A stretch of 64,000 nt of DNA, taken from contig NZ_JAEKFT010000022.1 in NCBI RefSeq assembly GCF_018524365.1, positions 1 through 64,000 of the forward strand, in the 5' to 3' direction. Position 1 is the stretch's first letter; each line of letters opens with the position of its first letter. Made by a program: the position numbers and the translations under genes. Of the stretch, positions 8,500 to 17,808 are shown in pieces. The stretch comes from Denitromonas iodatirespirans (GTDB lineage Bacteria > Pseudomonadota > Gammaproteobacteria > Burkholderiales > Rhodocyclaceae). Below the pieces are notes generated by a model. It had not been told where the DNA came from and made no database searches. It saw only the letters and a list, made by a program, of their open reading frames with translations.

Positions 8500-9981
8500 A
8501 TGTTCGAATCTGCTGAAATCGGCCATCGCATCGACAAGGCCACCTACGAGGCCGAGGTGCCCGGCCTGCGGGCCGAGTTGCTCGACGCGCAGTTCGACTT
8601 GCGCGAGCTGGCCGAGTGCGCGGTGGTGGTGCTGATCAACGGTGTCGATGCCGCCGGCAAGGGCGAGACGGTCAACCAGCTTGGCGAGTGGATGGATCCG
8701 CGCCACTTGGTGATCCGCACCTTTGACCGACCCTCTGACGAGGCCCTCGAGCGGCCGCCGATGTGGCGCTTCTGGCGCAGCCTGCCGCCCAAGGGGCGGA
8801 TCGGCATCCTCTTCGGCAACTGGTATCACGAGCCGATTCGCCAGCGGGTCGATCGACGCATCAAGCCTGCGCGCCTCGACCAGCAGCTGGATGAAATCAA
8901 CCGTTTCGAAGCCATGCTGGTACGCGAGGGCGTGCTGGTCATCAAGTTCTGGTTTCACCTGCCGCGCGACGAGCAAAAGGCGCGCCTCAAGACCCTGGCC
9001 GCCGATCCGCTCACCCGCTGGCGCGTGACAAAGGCCGACTGGCGCAACTACAAGCAGTACGACAAGCTGCGCGATGTCGCCGAGCATGTGCTGCGCCACA
9101 CCGACACCGCCGAAGCGCCGTGGATCGTGGTCGACGGCTCCGATCCGCGCTACCGTGCGCTGCGCGTCGCACGCATCCTGCTGGCGGCGCTGCGCAAGCG
9201 GCTGGGCACGGCGCGCCAGTGGCGGGCGCGGCTCAGCGTGGCCCCGATGGCGCCGGCAGACGACGGCCGCTCCCTGCTCGATACCCTGGCGCTCGACCAG
9301 CCGATGAGCAAGGAGGACTACGGCCGCCGGCTCGAAAAGCAGCAAGGCCGCCTGGCGCTGCTGACGCGACGCAAGGAGTTCGCCGAGCGCGCGCTGGTGC
9401 TGGTGTTCGAGGGCATGGATGCGGCCGGCAAGGGCGGCGCCATCCGTCGCGTGACCGCCGCGCTGGACACCCGCCAGTACCAGGTGGTGCCGATCGGCGC
9501 GCCCACCGAGGAAGAACGTGCCCAGCCCTACCTGTGGCGTTTCTGGCGCCATCTGCCGCGCCGCGGCAAGGTGGTGATCTTCGACCGCTCCTGGTACGGC
9601 CGGGTGCTGGTGGAGCGGGTCGAGGGCTTTTGCGCCGAGGCGGACTGGATGCGCGCCTACCAGGAGATCAACGATTTCGAGGATCAACTCGCCGATGCCG
9701 GCGCCGTAGTGGTCAAGTTCTGGCTGGCGATCAGCCAGGACGAGCAGCTCGCCCGCTTCGAGGCGCGCGCCGAAGCGCCGCACAAGCGCTTCAAGATCAC
9801 CGATGAAGATTGGCGCAACCGCGAACGCTGGCCCGAGTACGCGCGCGCAGTGAGCGACATGATCGACCGCAGCAGCACCGAGGTGTCGCCGTGGACGCTG
9901 ATCGAGGCCGACAACAAGCGCTTTGCCCGTATCAAGGTGCTCGACACCCTCTGCGACCGGCTCGAAGCCGCGCTCGGATGA
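8500..9981 (+). CDS. pap: Polyphosphate:AMP phosphotransferase (class II PPK2)
   Basis: Transfers phosphate from polyphosphate to AMP, giving ADP. The 493-residue protein carries two fused PPK2 domains, as in the known PAP enzymes. The first P-loop-like motif, GVDAAGKGE, is at about residues 48-56 and the second, GMDAAGKGG, at about 305-313. Each domain repeats the pattern WRFWR..LP..G and a W(Y) lid motif (GNWYHEPI; DRSWYGRVLVERVEG). In family members the C-terminal domain is catalytic; here the first domain has GNWYHE where the second has DRSWYGR, consistent with division of labour. AGGAAAA precedes the ATG. With phoU nearby it points to polyphosphate use. Confidence 0.93.
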   Translation: MFESAEIGHRIDKATYEAEVPGLRAELLDAQFDLRELAECAVVVLINGVDAAGKGETVNQLGEWMDPRHLVIRTFDRPSDEALERPPMWRFWRSLPPKGRIGILFGNWYHEPIRQRVDRRIKPARLDQQLDEINRFEAMLVREGVLVIKFWFHLPRDEQKARLKTLAADPLTRWRVTKADWRNYKQYDKLRDVAEHVLRHTDTAEAPWIVVDGSDPRYRALRVARILLAALRKRLGTARQWRARLSVAPMAPADDGRSLLDTLALDQPMSKEDYGRRLEKQQGRLALLTRRKEFAERALVLVFEGMDAAGKGGAIRRVTAALDTRQYQVVPIGAPTEEERAQPYLWRFWRHLPRRGKVVIFDRSWYGRVLVERVEGFCAEADWMRAYQEINDFEDQLADAGAVVVKFWLAISQDEQLARFEARAEAPHKRFKITDEDWRNRERWPEYARAVSDMIDRSSTEVSPWTLIEADNKRFARIKVLDTLCDRLEAALG

Positions 9982-10072
9982 GACCGGGGGTGCTGCATCG
10001 CAGCGGACGATCACGCTAGAATGCCCGCATCGGCCGCCGCTGGCGGCTTGCCCCTTGCATGACGGAGAACCC

Positions 10073-11419
10073 GTGCCGGATACGCTCACCGATCTCGACC
10101 CCGCCGACGCCCTGAGCCAGCATTTCGTCGCCTGGGTGCGCGGCGCCGCGCCGTATATCCACGCCTTTCGCGGCAAGACCTTCGTGATCGGCTTCGGCGG
10201 CGAAATCGCCGCCGGCGAGCAGGCGCAGAAGCTCGCCTACGACTGCAACCTGTTGTCGGCGCTGGGCATCCGGCTGGTGCTGGTGCATGGCGCGCGTCCG
10301 CAGATCGATGCCGAGCTGGCCCGGCGCGGGGTCGAATCGCGCTTTCACAACAATGTGCGGGTCACCGATGCCGACGCGCTCGACGGCGTCAAGGCGGCCA
10401 TCGCCGTCACCCGGCTCGAACTCGAGGCGCTGCTCTCGCAGGGGCTGCCCAACACCCCGATGGCCGGCAGCTACATCCGCGTGACCGGCGGCAACTTCAT
10501 CATTGCCCGGCCCGAAGGCGTGGTCGATGGCGTCGATCTGCAATTTACCGGCGCGGTGCGCAAGATCCTCGCCGAAGAGATCGCCGCCGACCTCGATCAG
10601 CAGAACGTAGTGCTCATCTCGCCGCTCGGCGTGTCGCCCTCGGGCGAGATCTTCAACCTGCCGCTCGAACATGTGGCCGAAGAGGTCGCCGTGGCGCTGT
10701 CGGCCGAGAAGCTGCTCTACCTGTGCGATGCGCCGGGGCTGCTGGATGTGGACGGCAAGCTGATCGACTCCATCACCGCCGATGCCGCCGAGCGCATGCT
10801 GAAAGCCGGGCAGGGGCTCACCGAAGATCTCGACCTCTACCTGCCCTGCGCGATCCGCGCGGTGCGCAAGGGCGTCAACCGGGTGCACCTCATCGACCGT
10901 GACCGCGACGGCGCGCTGCTGCTCGAATTCTTCACCCACCAGGGCGTGGGCACCGTCGTATCGCGTGATGTGCTGTTCCGTCTGCGCGAGGCCACCGTCG
11001 ACGATGTCGGCGCGCTGGTCAGCCTGTTGGCGCCGCTCGAGGCCGACGGCACGCTGGTGCGCCGTGGCCGAGAGTTGCTGGAGCAGGAGATCACCCGCTT
11101 TTCGGTGGTCGAGCATGATGGCATGCTGGTGGGGTGTGCCGCGCTGTATCCGTTCAGCGACGAGCGGGAGGCCGAGCTGGCCTGTCTGGCCGTCATGCCG
11201 GAGTATCGTGAAGCCGGGCTGGGCGAAATGCTGTTGCGGCGCATGGAGCGCCGCGCCCGGGAGCAATCGCTCGGGGCCTTGTTTGTCCTGACCACGCGCA
11301 CGGCACACTGGTTTCGTGAGCGTGGATTTGTCGAAGTCGGACCGGAGCGCTTGCCGTCGAAGAAGCGCGATCTCTACAACTTCCAGCGTCGGTCGAAGGT
11401 GTTGGTCAAGACGATCTGA
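10073..11419 (+). CDS. argA: N-acetylglutamate synthase (amino-acid acetyltransferase)
   Basis: First step of arginine biosynthesis: acetyl-CoA + glutamate to N-acetylglutamate. The 448-residue product has an N-terminal amino-acid-kinase domain (FVIGFGGEIAA, LVLVHGARPQID, NVVLISPLGVSPSGE) that binds arginine in the family, and a C-terminal GNAT acetyltransferase domain from about residue 305 (ACLAVMPEYREAGLGEMLL). I chose GTG at 10073 because GGAG lies 5 bases upstream and the product length fits ArgA; the frame is open upstream inside pap without homology. It starts 91 bp after pap. Feedback inhibition by arginine is known for the family. Confidence 0.93.
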   Translation: MPDTLTDLDPADALSQHFVAWVRGAAPYIHAFRGKTFVIGFGGEIAAGEQAQKLAYDCNLLSALGIRLVLVHGARPQIDAELARRGVESRFHNNVRVTDADALDGVKAAIAVTRLELEALLSQGLPNTPMAGSYIRVTGGNFIIARPEGVVDGVDLQFTGAVRKILAEEIAADLDQQNVVLISPLGVSPSGEIFNLPLEHVAEEVAVALSAEKLLYLCDAPGLLDVDGKLIDSITADAAERMLKAGQGLTEDLDLYLPCAIRAVRKGVNRVHLIDRDRDGALLLEFFTHQGVGTVVSRDVLFRLREATVDDVGALVSLLAPLEADGTLVRRGRELLEQEITRFSVVEHDGMLVGCAALYPFSDEREAELACLAVMPEYREAGLGEMLLRRMERRAREQSLGALFVLTTRTAHWFRERGFVEVGPERLPSKKRDLYNFQRRSKVLVKTI

Positions 11420-11470
11420 GGATCGGCTGCAGGCCGTACCCGATGGCCGTGATCCCTGGGGAGGGAGTTC

Positions 11471-12997
11471 ATGGCGCGCAGATGGGCAGCGTTGATGCCG
11501 TTGTGGCAGGCCGCGCTGGTGGCCATGGCGGCGCTGGCGGGGGTCGCGCTGGCCCGGGCGGCCGGTGTCGGGCCCCGCGACCAGGCGCTGGCCGCTGCCG
11601 GTGCGGCGGCACTGAGCGCGCTGGCGATCCTAGGCGCGGCTCATCGCCGGGCGGCGGAGGGCGCACGGCTGCGCCTGATCGCCGAAACCTGTGCCGGCGT
11701 CGAGGTGGCGCTGGCGCCCGACGGCCGCCTGCAGTGGATCAGCCCCGCCGTCGAATCGCTCACCGGCTATTCCCCCGCCAACTGCTACGGCGCGCCGGAC
11801 CTGATCGCCTTGCTGGTGGAGCCGCTCGACCAGGACTATGCGCGCACGCTGGGGCGCCAGGCGCTGCGCGGCGAGGCCGGCGAAGCTGAGCTGCGCGCGC
11901 GCCACCGGGACGGCGAATCGCTGTGGGTGCTGTGCCGCTGGCGGCCCGTGTGCGACGCCAGCGGTGCGGTGATCATGTTCCGGCTGTCCATCTCAAGTGC
12001 CCAGGCGCGCAAATCGGCCGAGCTGACCCTGCTCGAAACCGTCGCCGCGCTGCGTCGTGCGCAGGGCCTGAGCGAACACTATCTGGCGCGCAGCCGCGAC
12101 GAGCAGCAGCGGCTCAGGGCGCTGCTCGACGTCATCGACCTGGGCATCCTCTTCGTCGATGCCGATCGCAGGGTGCGCTACACCAATCCGGCGCTGGAGC
12201 GCATCTGGTCCTTCAGCGACGGTCGCGACGGTTTGCTCGGCATGCGTGACGAGCGTCTGCTGGCGCGGGCCGTGAGCCAGTTGGTGGCGCCCGAGGCCTA
12301 TCGCCGCCATGTGGCCGAGACGCGTGGGCAGCGCGGGCGGTCGGCGCCCTTCGAGATGGCTTTTCTGAATGGGCGGAAGGTGCGCGAAGTGTCGACCATG
12401 GTGACCGCCTCGGGCGGCTCGCGTTCGCTGGGCCGCTTGTGGGTGTTCGAGGACGTGACCGAGCAGCGCAAGGCGGCCGAAGCGCTGGTGCGTCTGGCCG
12501 AGCGCGATCCGCTGACCAACCTGTACAACCGCCGCCGCTTCCAGGACTCGCTCGGCGCGGCGCTGGCCGGGGCGCAGCGGGGGCAGTCCCGGATCGGGTT
12601 GATCATGTTCGACCTGGACGGCTTCAAGCCGATCAACGACCGGCTCGGCCACCAGGCCGGCGACAAGGTGCTGGTGTCGGTGGCCCGTGCGATCCGGCGG
12701 GTGGTGCGGCGCAATGAACAATTGTTCCGCGTGGGGGGCGACGAATTTGCCATCCTGGTGGCCGAGGCCGACGAGACGGCGCTGCAGGAGCTGGCTCAGC
12801 GGGTGGTGACCGAAGTCGGCGGTATCGAGATGGAGGGCGCAAAGATCAGCGCCAGCGTGGGCTACGCCAGCTATCCGGACGATGCCGATTCCGAGAACGC
12901 CCTGGTTGCCGCGGCCGATTCGGCCATGTACCGGGCCAAGTCGGCGGGCAAGAACTGCTGGCAGACCTGTGCGGCGCGCAAGCCGGACGACGCCTGA
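11471..12997 (+). CDS. PAS-domain diguanylate cyclase (GGDEF)
   Basis: Predicted inner-membrane enzyme making cyclic di-GMP. The order in 508 residues is two hydrophobic segments (about 8-30 and 38-56), a PAS domain (about 65-180, RLQWISPAVESLTGYS), a second PAS (about 205-330, GILFVDADRRVRYTNPALE), then a GGDEF domain. The active-site signature RVGGDEF is intact near residue 421 and DPLTNLYNRR opens the domain. The inhibitory I-site position reads RRNE instead of RxxD, so product feedback may be weak. No EAL domain. A strong GGGAGG site precedes the ATG. A LapD-type c-di-GMP receptor lies about 2 kb downstream, but a functional link is only inferred. Confidence 0.92.
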   Translation: MARRWAALMPLWQAALVAMAALAGVALARAAGVGPRDQALAAAGAAALSALAILGAAHRRAAEGARLRLIAETCAGVEVALAPDGRLQWISPAVESLTGYSPANCYGAPDLIALLVEPLDQDYARTLGRQALRGEAGEAELRARHRDGESLWVLCRWRPVCDASGAVIMFRLSISSAQARKSAELTLLETVAALRRAQGLSEHYLARSRDEQQRLRALLDVIDLGILFVDADRRVRYTNPALERIWSFSDGRDGLLGMRDERLLARAVSQLVAPEAYRRHVAETRGQRGRSAPFEMAFLNGRKVREVSTMVTASGGSRSLGRLWVFEDVTEQRKAAEALVRLAERDPLTNLYNRRRFQDSLGAALAGAQRGQSRIGLIMFDLDGFKPINDRLGHQAGDKVLVSVARAIRRVVRRNEQLFRVGGDEFAILVAEADETALQELAQRVVTEVGGIEMEGAKISASVGYASYPDDADSENALVAAADSAMYRAKSAGKNCWQTCAARKPDDA

Positions 12998-13066
12998 CGG
13001 GCGGCGGCGTCTTTTCCGCTAAAATGCCGGCTTGATGATTCGTGAATTTCCAGACAGGTGGTGAAT

Positions 13067-13339
13067 ATGGCAAGAATGGTCCAGTGCGTGAAACTCGGTC
13101 GTGAGGCGGAAGGTCTGGAGCGTCCGCCGGTGCCGGGCGAGATGGGCAAGCGGGTGTACGAACATGTGTCCAAGGAGGCCTGGGGCCAGTGGGTCAAGCA
13201 CCAGACCATGCTGATCAACGAAAACCGGCTGAACCTGATGGACGCGCGCGCGCGCAAGTATCTGTCCGAGCAGATGGAGCGCTACTTCTTTGGTGGCGGC
13301 GTGGACGAGATCGGCGGCTATGTGCCGCCGCGCGACTGA
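13067..13339 (+). CDS. yggX: Fe(II)-trafficking / oxidative damage protection protein
   Basis: Small cytosolic protein of 90 residues, close to the 91 of E. coli YggX, which protects Fe-S clusters and is linked to iron trafficking. Conserved features visible: an N-terminal [13 protein letters not shown] with the single conserved Cys, [28 protein letters not shown] and [19 protein letters not shown] at 13067 is preferred over in-frame GTGs at 13058 and 13061 because AGG lies at normal spacing and the N terminus then aligns. It ends at a strong bidirectional terminator. Confidence 0.94.
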   Translation: MARMVQCVKLGREAEGLERPPVPGEMGKRVYEHVSKEAWGQWVKHQTMLINENRLNLMDARARKYLSEQMERYFFGGGVDEIGGYVPPRD

Positions 13340-13352
13340 GCTCGAGCAAGCG

Positions 13353-13388
13353 AAAAAGAAAGGACGGCCGCGGCCGTCCTTTCTTTTT
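13353..13388. terminator. Bidirectional intrinsic terminator between yggX and phoU
   Basis: A perfect 18-bp palindrome (13353-13370 with 13371-13388): A-rich left arm, GC-rich core, T-rich right arm. Read from either side it gives a GC stem followed by T residues, so it serves both convergent genes. Confidence 0.92.
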
Positions 13389-13401
13389 TGGCGCGCGCGG
13401 C

Positions 13402-14103
13402 TCAGTCGGCCTTGGCGGCACGCTCGATGTTGGCCAGGCCGGTGTGGCGCACATCGGTGCCCTTGTCCATGAAAACGACGTACTCGGCGATGTTCTTGGC
13501 GTGATCGCCGATGCGCTCGATGGCCTTGGCCATGAACAGGATGTCGATGCCGCGCGAGATGGTGCGCGGGTCTTCCATCACGAAGGTGATCAGCTGGCGG
13601 ATGATGCCCTTGAACTCGGCATCCACCTCCTTGTCCTGGCGCACCACTTCAGCGGCGGCTGTCGAGTCGAGGCGGGCAAAGGCGTCGAGCGCCTTGCGCA
13701 GCATGTCCACGGCCAGGCTGGCGGCGTGGCGCAGTTCGACCCGCGGCACGAAGACGGCATCGCTGGCGTGCAGCCGCTTGCCCATCTTGGCGATCTTCTT
13801 GGCCTCGTCGCCGATGCGTTCCAGGTCGGTGATGGCCTTGATCACCGACATCACCAGACGCAGGTCGTTGGCGGCGGGTTGGCGCTTGGCGATGATGTGG
13901 ATGCAGGCGTCGTCCAGATCCAGTTCCAGCAGGTTGATGTGGTGATCGTGGTCGACCACCTCGTCGAGCGCGGCCACGTTGCCGTTGCCCAGGGCCTCCA
14001 TGGCCTTGGCGATCTGCAACTCCACCATGCCGCCCATCTGCAGGACGCGGGTGCGGATGCTTTCAAGCTCGGATTCGAATTGCTTGGAGGTGTGGTCAGT
14101 CAT
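13402..14103 (-). CDS. phoU: Phosphate-signalling protein PhoU
   Basis: Cytosolic regulator that, in known systems, links the PstSCAB phosphate transporter to the PhoR sensor and restrains phosphate uptake. The 233-residue all-helical protein shows the two repeated three-helix bundles with metal-binding signatures DLERIGDEAKKIA and AIERIGDHAKNIAE. No pst or phoBR genes adjoin, which occurs in some betaproteobacteria where phoU is separate. It lies 65 bp downstream of rpiA on the same strand. The start at 14103 has only a weak ribosome site. Confidence 0.95.
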   Translation of the reverse strand: MTDHTSKQFESELESIRTRVLQMGGMVELQIAKAMEALGNGNVAALDEVVDHDHHINLLELDLDDACIHIIAKRQPAANDLRLVMSVIKAITDLERIGDEAKKIAKMGKRLHASDAVFVPRVELRHAASLAVDMLRKALDAFARLDSTAAAEVVRQDKEVDAEFKGIIRQLITFVMEDPRTISRGIDILFMAKAIERIGDHAKNIAEYVVFMDKGTDVRHTGLANIERAAKAD

Positions 14104-14168
14104 GGGGCAAGGCTCGGGCCGGGAATGTCGAAGTCAGCAAAATACTGCAACTAGATGACGGTTTGATG

Positions 14169-14831
14169 TCAGGCGGCGTCGATGCGCTGCACCCCGCCCG
14201 GCGCCGCCAGCAACAGGGTGTCGGCGCCGCGGCGGGCGAACAGCCCGTTGGTGACCACGCCGACGATCTGATTGATCTCGCTCTCCAGGCCCACCGGATC
14301 GGTGATCGACAGATCATGCACATCGAGGATCAGGTTGCCGTTGTCGGTGACCACGCCTTCGCGCCACACCGGCCGGCCGCCGAGCGCCGTCAGCGCCCGG
14401 GCGACCTGGGCGCGGGCCATGGGAATCACCTCCACCGGCAGCGGGAAGCGCCCCAGCGTGGCGACCCGCTTGCTGGCGTCGCAGATGCACACGAAGCGTC
14501 CGGCCACGGCGGCGACGATCTTCTCGCGGGTCAATGCCGCGCCGCCGCCCTTGATCATGGCCAGCGAGCCGTCGATCTCGTCGGCACCATCGACATACAC
14601 CGGCAGCTCGGTGACATCGTTCAGGTCGAACAAGGCGATGCCGTGGCCGGCCAGGCGCTGGGCGCTGGCGTCGGAGCTGGCGACGGCGCCGCGGATGCGG
14701 TCTTTCATGCGGCCCAGGCCGTCGATGAAGTAGTTGGCGGTCGAGCCGGTGCCGACGCCGACGATGCTGTCTTCGACCACGAAGGCGAGGGCGGCTTCGG
14801 CGGCGGCTTGCTTGAGTTCATCTTGCGTCAT
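14169..14831 (-). CDS. rpiA: Ribose-5-phosphate isomerase A
   Basis: Interconverts ribose 5-phosphate and ribulose 5-phosphate in the pentose phosphate pathway and Calvin cycle, supplying the substrate of the phosphoribulokinase encoded earlier in the window. The 220-residue product is the usual length. Motifs: VGVGTGSTA near residue 25, SSDASAQRL, the catalytic DGADEID near 81, [14 protein letters not shown] and [10 protein letters not shown]. It is upstream of phoU in the same direction. Confidence 0.96.
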   Translation of the reverse strand: MTQDELKQAAAEAALAFVVEDSIVGVGTGSTANYFIDGLGRMKDRIRGAVASSDASAQRLAGHGIALFDLNDVTELPVYVDGADEIDGSLAMIKGGGAALTREKIVAAVAGRFVCICDASKRVATLGRFPLPVEVIPMARAQVARALTALGGRPVWREGVVTDNGNLILDVHDLSITDPVGLESEINQIVGVVTNGLFARRGADTLLLAAPGGVQRIDAA

Positions 14832-14883
14832 GGCGGGGGCGATCGGGGTGAGTTCGAAGAAGGCTGCATTCTACCGAAGCACA

Positions 14884-14923
14884 CCGCCCCCGGCGCGATC
14901 TTGTCGGCGCGCGCCGGGGGCGG
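14884..14923 (-). terminator. GC-rich hairpin after lapD
   Basis: A perfect 14-bp stem (14884-14897 with 14910-14923) with a 12-base loop just 3' of the lapD-like stop. No T-run follows on the minus strand, so termination may be incomplete or Rho-assisted. Confidence 0.5.
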
Positions 14924-14927
14924 GGCG

Positions 14928-16874
14928 TCAGTGGCGGATGCCCGGGCCGGTCAGGCCGTCGAAGCCGAGCGCGTCGAGCTGCTCGGCCTCGGTGAGGCTG
15001 GCCACGCCTTCGGCGATCACCTGCATACCCATGGTGTGGGCGATGGTGGCCAGGCCGCGCAGGAAGGTCTGGTTGCCCGGGTTGGTGTCGATGCCGCGGA
15101 TCACGGCCGCGCTGATCTTGAGGTAGTCCAGACCGACATCATGCAGCTCGCCGATGCGACACACCTGGGCGCTGACATGCTCCAGGCCGATGCGACAGCC
15201 CAGCGGCTTGAGGCGGCGGCACAGCGCGCGGAACTCGACCGCATGGCGGAAGGCGGCGGCTTCGGGCAGATCGATCGACAGCTGGCGCGCGGCTGCCGGT
15301 TGCGCGGCGAGCTGTTCGGCGATGTGGTGGATGGTCGGCGCGTGGCACATCGACTCGGTCGACAGGTTGATGCACACCGCGGTGCGGGTCGAGGCGATCA
15401 GGGCCAGGGCCTGGTCCACCACGGTTTCGTCGATGCGCGGCAGCAGGCCGCAGCGGGTGGCCCAGGGCAGCACGTCGCCGGCCGTCAGCTCGATGCCGTC
15501 GGTGGGATGCTGCATGCGCACCGGGGTTTCCAGGTGCAGGATCTGGCGATGGCGATCGACCACCGGGAACTGCGCCAGATGGAAGCGGCCGCTGTCGAGC
15601 GCCTGTTCGATCAGGCTGCGCCAGCCGGCCAGGTCGGTGGCGGGGCGGGTGGCCGGGTTCACATGCTCGACCTGCGGCGGCGTATCGGCCTGGGCTTCGG
15701 AGCGGTCGAGCGCTACGTCGGCATGGGCCAGCAACTGCGGCAGGGTATCGCCGCGCTGGTAGCAGGCGATGCCGATCGGCAGCGCGCGATAGGCCTCGGG
15801 CAAATGGTTGCCGACCGCCAGTTCGAGCCGTTCGGCCAGGGCGGCGGCGAGCGGGGCGGGGGTGTCCAGTTCCGGGGCGAGGAGGGCGAAATCGGTGCCG
15901 TTGAGGCGGCCGAGCAGCCATGTGCCGTCCTCGGGCAGCAGCGCGCCGAGGTTGTCGGCCAGGGTGCGCAGCAAGGCATCGGCCGCGGCGCGACCGAGCG
16001 ACTCGTTCACCGCGATCAGATGGCTCAGCCGGACGATCACCAGCGCGCCATGGCGCGGTGCGTTGTCGCTTTCGAGCACCTCGGCTACCTGGGCGAGGAA
16101 GTGTTCCCGGTTGAGCAGGCCGCTGACCGGGTCGTGCTGCGCCGCCTGGCGCAGACTTTCCAGGCGGGCGGATTCTTCCTCCAGCATGGTGCGCACGCGG
16201 GTGCTGAGCGTGTTCATGGCCGACACCACGGCGGCGAACTCCGGCGTGGCGGGCGCTTCGATGGACACGAAACGCCGCTCGCCGATGGCCTGCGCCTGCG
16301 CCACCACCTTGTCCAGCGGGCGCAGCAAGGTGCGCAGCAGCACGGTGCCGAGGAGCCCGATCAGCACGGCGCCGGCCACGAACCAGCCAACCAGCTGCAC
16401 GGTGCCGTGCCACAGGCTGCCGTAGGCGAAGGCCGGGTCGCTCTTCAGCGACAGCGTGGCGAAGGGCGTCCAGCCATCGCTGACCAGGCTGTGCGCCGGC
16501 GCCGAGCGGATCGGTACCAGCTGGCGGAACCAGCCGGGCGCCAGCGCGTCGGCCGAGCCGGGCGCGGCGCTGACGATGGCGGCGGTGTCGATGCTGCGCT
16601 CCATCATCGTGTGCTTGCCGGTCGGGTCGGTGAGGCGGATGTATTCGTAGTGGCTGTTGTCGAACTGCGCGGCGAGCAGCAACTCCAGCGTGGTCGGGTC
16701 CTTCGGCAGCTGCGTCATCGCCAAGGCCAGGGCATTGGCGTTGTCGATGTTCTTGCGCTGCAGCTCCTGCTGGATGTAGTCGCGGGCCGACAGAGTGCTG
16801 ACGACGAAGCTGATGCCGAAGGCGGCGAGCGTTACCACCACGATGGCGAGCCAGAGTTGTTTGATCAGTGACAT
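14928..16874 (-). CDS. lapD: LapD-like inner-membrane c-di-GMP receptor (degenerate GGDEF-EAL)
   Basis: Predicted transmembrane receptor that, in the Pseudomonas Lap system, binds c-di-GMP and sequesters the periplasmic protease LapG to keep a surface adhesin anchored. The 648-residue order is TM1 (about 5-28), a periplasmic LapD/MoxY-type domain, TM2 (about 150-175), HAMP, GGDEF-like, then EAL-like. Both enzymatic motifs are degenerate: RLNGTDF replaces GGDEF and LETPVR replaces the EAL signature, as expected for a receptor. ATG at 16874 begins MSLIKQLWLAI, matching the LapD N terminus, with GGAAGGA upstream; the frame extends 17 codons further without support. lapG is immediately upstream (28-bp gap). 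Confidence 0.88.
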   Translation of the reverse strand: MSLIKQLWLAIVVVTLAAFGISFVVSTLSARDYIQQELQRKNIDNANALALAMTQLPKDPTTLELLLAAQFDNSHYEYIRLTDPTGKHTMMERSIDTAAIVSAAPGSADALAPGWFRQLVPIRSAPAHSLVSDGWTPFATLSLKSDPAFAYGSLWHGTVQLVGWFVAGAVLIGLLGTVLLRTLLRPLDKVVAQAQAIGERRFVSIEAPATPEFAAVVSAMNTLSTRVRTMLEEESARLESLRQAAQHDPVSGLLNREHFLAQVAEVLESDNAPRHGALVIVRLSHLIAVNESLGRAAADALLRTLADNLGALLPEDGTWLLGRLNGTDFALLAPELDTPAPLAAALAERLELAVGNHLPEAYRALPIGIACYQRGDTLPQLLAHADVALDRSEAQADTPPQVEHVNPATRPATDLAGWRSLIEQALDSGRFHLAQFPVVDRHRQILHLETPVRMQHPTDGIELTAGDVLPWATRCGLLPRIDETVVDQALALIASTRTAVCINLSTESMCHAPTIHHIAEQLAAQPAAARQLSIDLPEAAAFRHAVEFRALCRRLKPLGCRIGLEHVSAQVCRIGELHDVGLDYLKISAAVIRGIDTNPGNQTFLRGLATIAHTMGMQVIAEGVASLTEAEQLDALGFDGLTGPGIRH

Positions 16875-16902
16875 GGGCGGGTCCTTCCGCGAAGTGCCTG
16901 CA

Positions 16903-17610
16903 TTATTGTTCGAATCCTTCATCACGCAGCCGGGCGAGCAGATCGCGCCAGCGCGACAACCGCTCGGTGGGTCGGGCCGACGCGGTGCTGGCGCCGCCGA
17001 CCCACAGGCCGCTGCTGTTGAAACTGAATACCGGGAACAGGTCCGTGCGGCGCGAGGCCGGCTGGATGTCGCCGACCAGGTTGTCGAGAACCCGCGGTTC
17101 GCTGGTCGGTGTCTCGTAATAGCCCAGCACCATGTGTGCCTGGGTCAGCGAGCTGTGTTCGCCGCCGATTTTGGCGCGCACATAGATCAGGCGCAATTTC
17201 TCGTCGGCCACGCCCAGCTGGCGCAGCGACAGGTATTTGGCGATGACGAAGTCCTCGCAGTCGCCGGCACGCTTGGCCAGCATTTCGAGCGGTGTGGCCC
17301 AGTAGTCCTTTTGCTGCCACACCACCGCGTCGTCCAGGAACTGCACCTGCCGGTTGAAGAAATCGTTGGTGTCGCGCAGTTGCTCCGCTTCGCTCTTGCC
17401 CTGCATGCCGGCCAGGGCGGCGCGCCAGGTTTGCACCCGCTCGACCACCTGCGTGTCATAACGCAGGCGGGCGGCCTGCTCGACCTTGTCGAGCGTCGGG
17501 TCGGCGCTGGCCACCAGGCACACCGCCAGCGCAGCCAGCGCGCAGCGAAGCGCGCGCGCGACATGTCGGGCACGGGGCAGCGTGGGAGCGCAGGCGGGCG
17601 CGGCGGTCAC
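16903..17610 (-). CDS. lapG: LapG-like periplasmic cysteine protease (transglutaminase-like)
   Basis: Bacterial transglutaminase-like cysteine proteinase that cleaves the N terminus of a large adhesin when c-di-GMP is low (LapG family). The catalytic triad is readable: Cys in RAGDCEDFVIAKY, His in QAHMVLGYY and Asp in PRVLDNLVG. A signal-peptide-like segment (ARALRCALAALAVCLVASA) precedes the mature part. The start is uncertain: I use GTG at 17610, but an in-frame TTG at 17652 would add 14 residues and neither has a strong ribosome site. Followed by the LapD-like gene and divergent from a TolC-family gene. The target adhesin and its ABC/membrane-fusion partners are not in the window. Confidence 0.88.
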   Translation of the reverse strand: MTAAPACAPTLPRARHVARALRCALAALAVCLVASADPTLDKVEQAARLRYDTQVVERVQTWRAALAGMQGKSEAEQLRDTNDFFNRQVQFLDDAVVWQQKDYWATPLEMLAKRAGDCEDFVIAKYLSLRQLGVADEKLRLIYVRAKIGGEHSSLTQAHMVLGYYETPTSEPRVLDNLVGDIQPASRRTDLFPVFSFNSSGLWVGGASTASARPTERLSRWRDLLARLRDEGFEQ

Positions 17611-17652
17611 GTCAGGCGCATTCCGGCGATCGCGGGCGGGAGCGGCGAGCAA

Positions 17653-17808
17653 TGAAAACTATTGTGACTTTGCGCGAGTGAGCGCTCATTAATGTCAGTC
17701 GAATCACCATTTTTTTACGGTTGAACGTAGAACGATGGGCTAACATCGCCCGCTGACGTATCAAAGAAGTTCACTCATCAACGGATCAATCACGCTGTAT
17801 TTGAGCCC
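17653..17808. promoter_or_regulatory. Divergent control region of lapG-lapD and the TolC-type gene
   Basis: A 150-bp AT-richer stretch between divergent genes. It contains a perfect 10-bp palindrome, TGAGCGCTCA at 17679-17688, of the sort bound by TetR-type repressors, and a T-run at 17710-17716. No promoter hexamers were assigned with confidence. Confidence 0.4.

Noticed and set aside
8467-10176. Long minus-strand frame opposite pap
   Set aside because: Shadow of the PPK2-family gene; the plus-strand protein has both P-loops and matches end to end.
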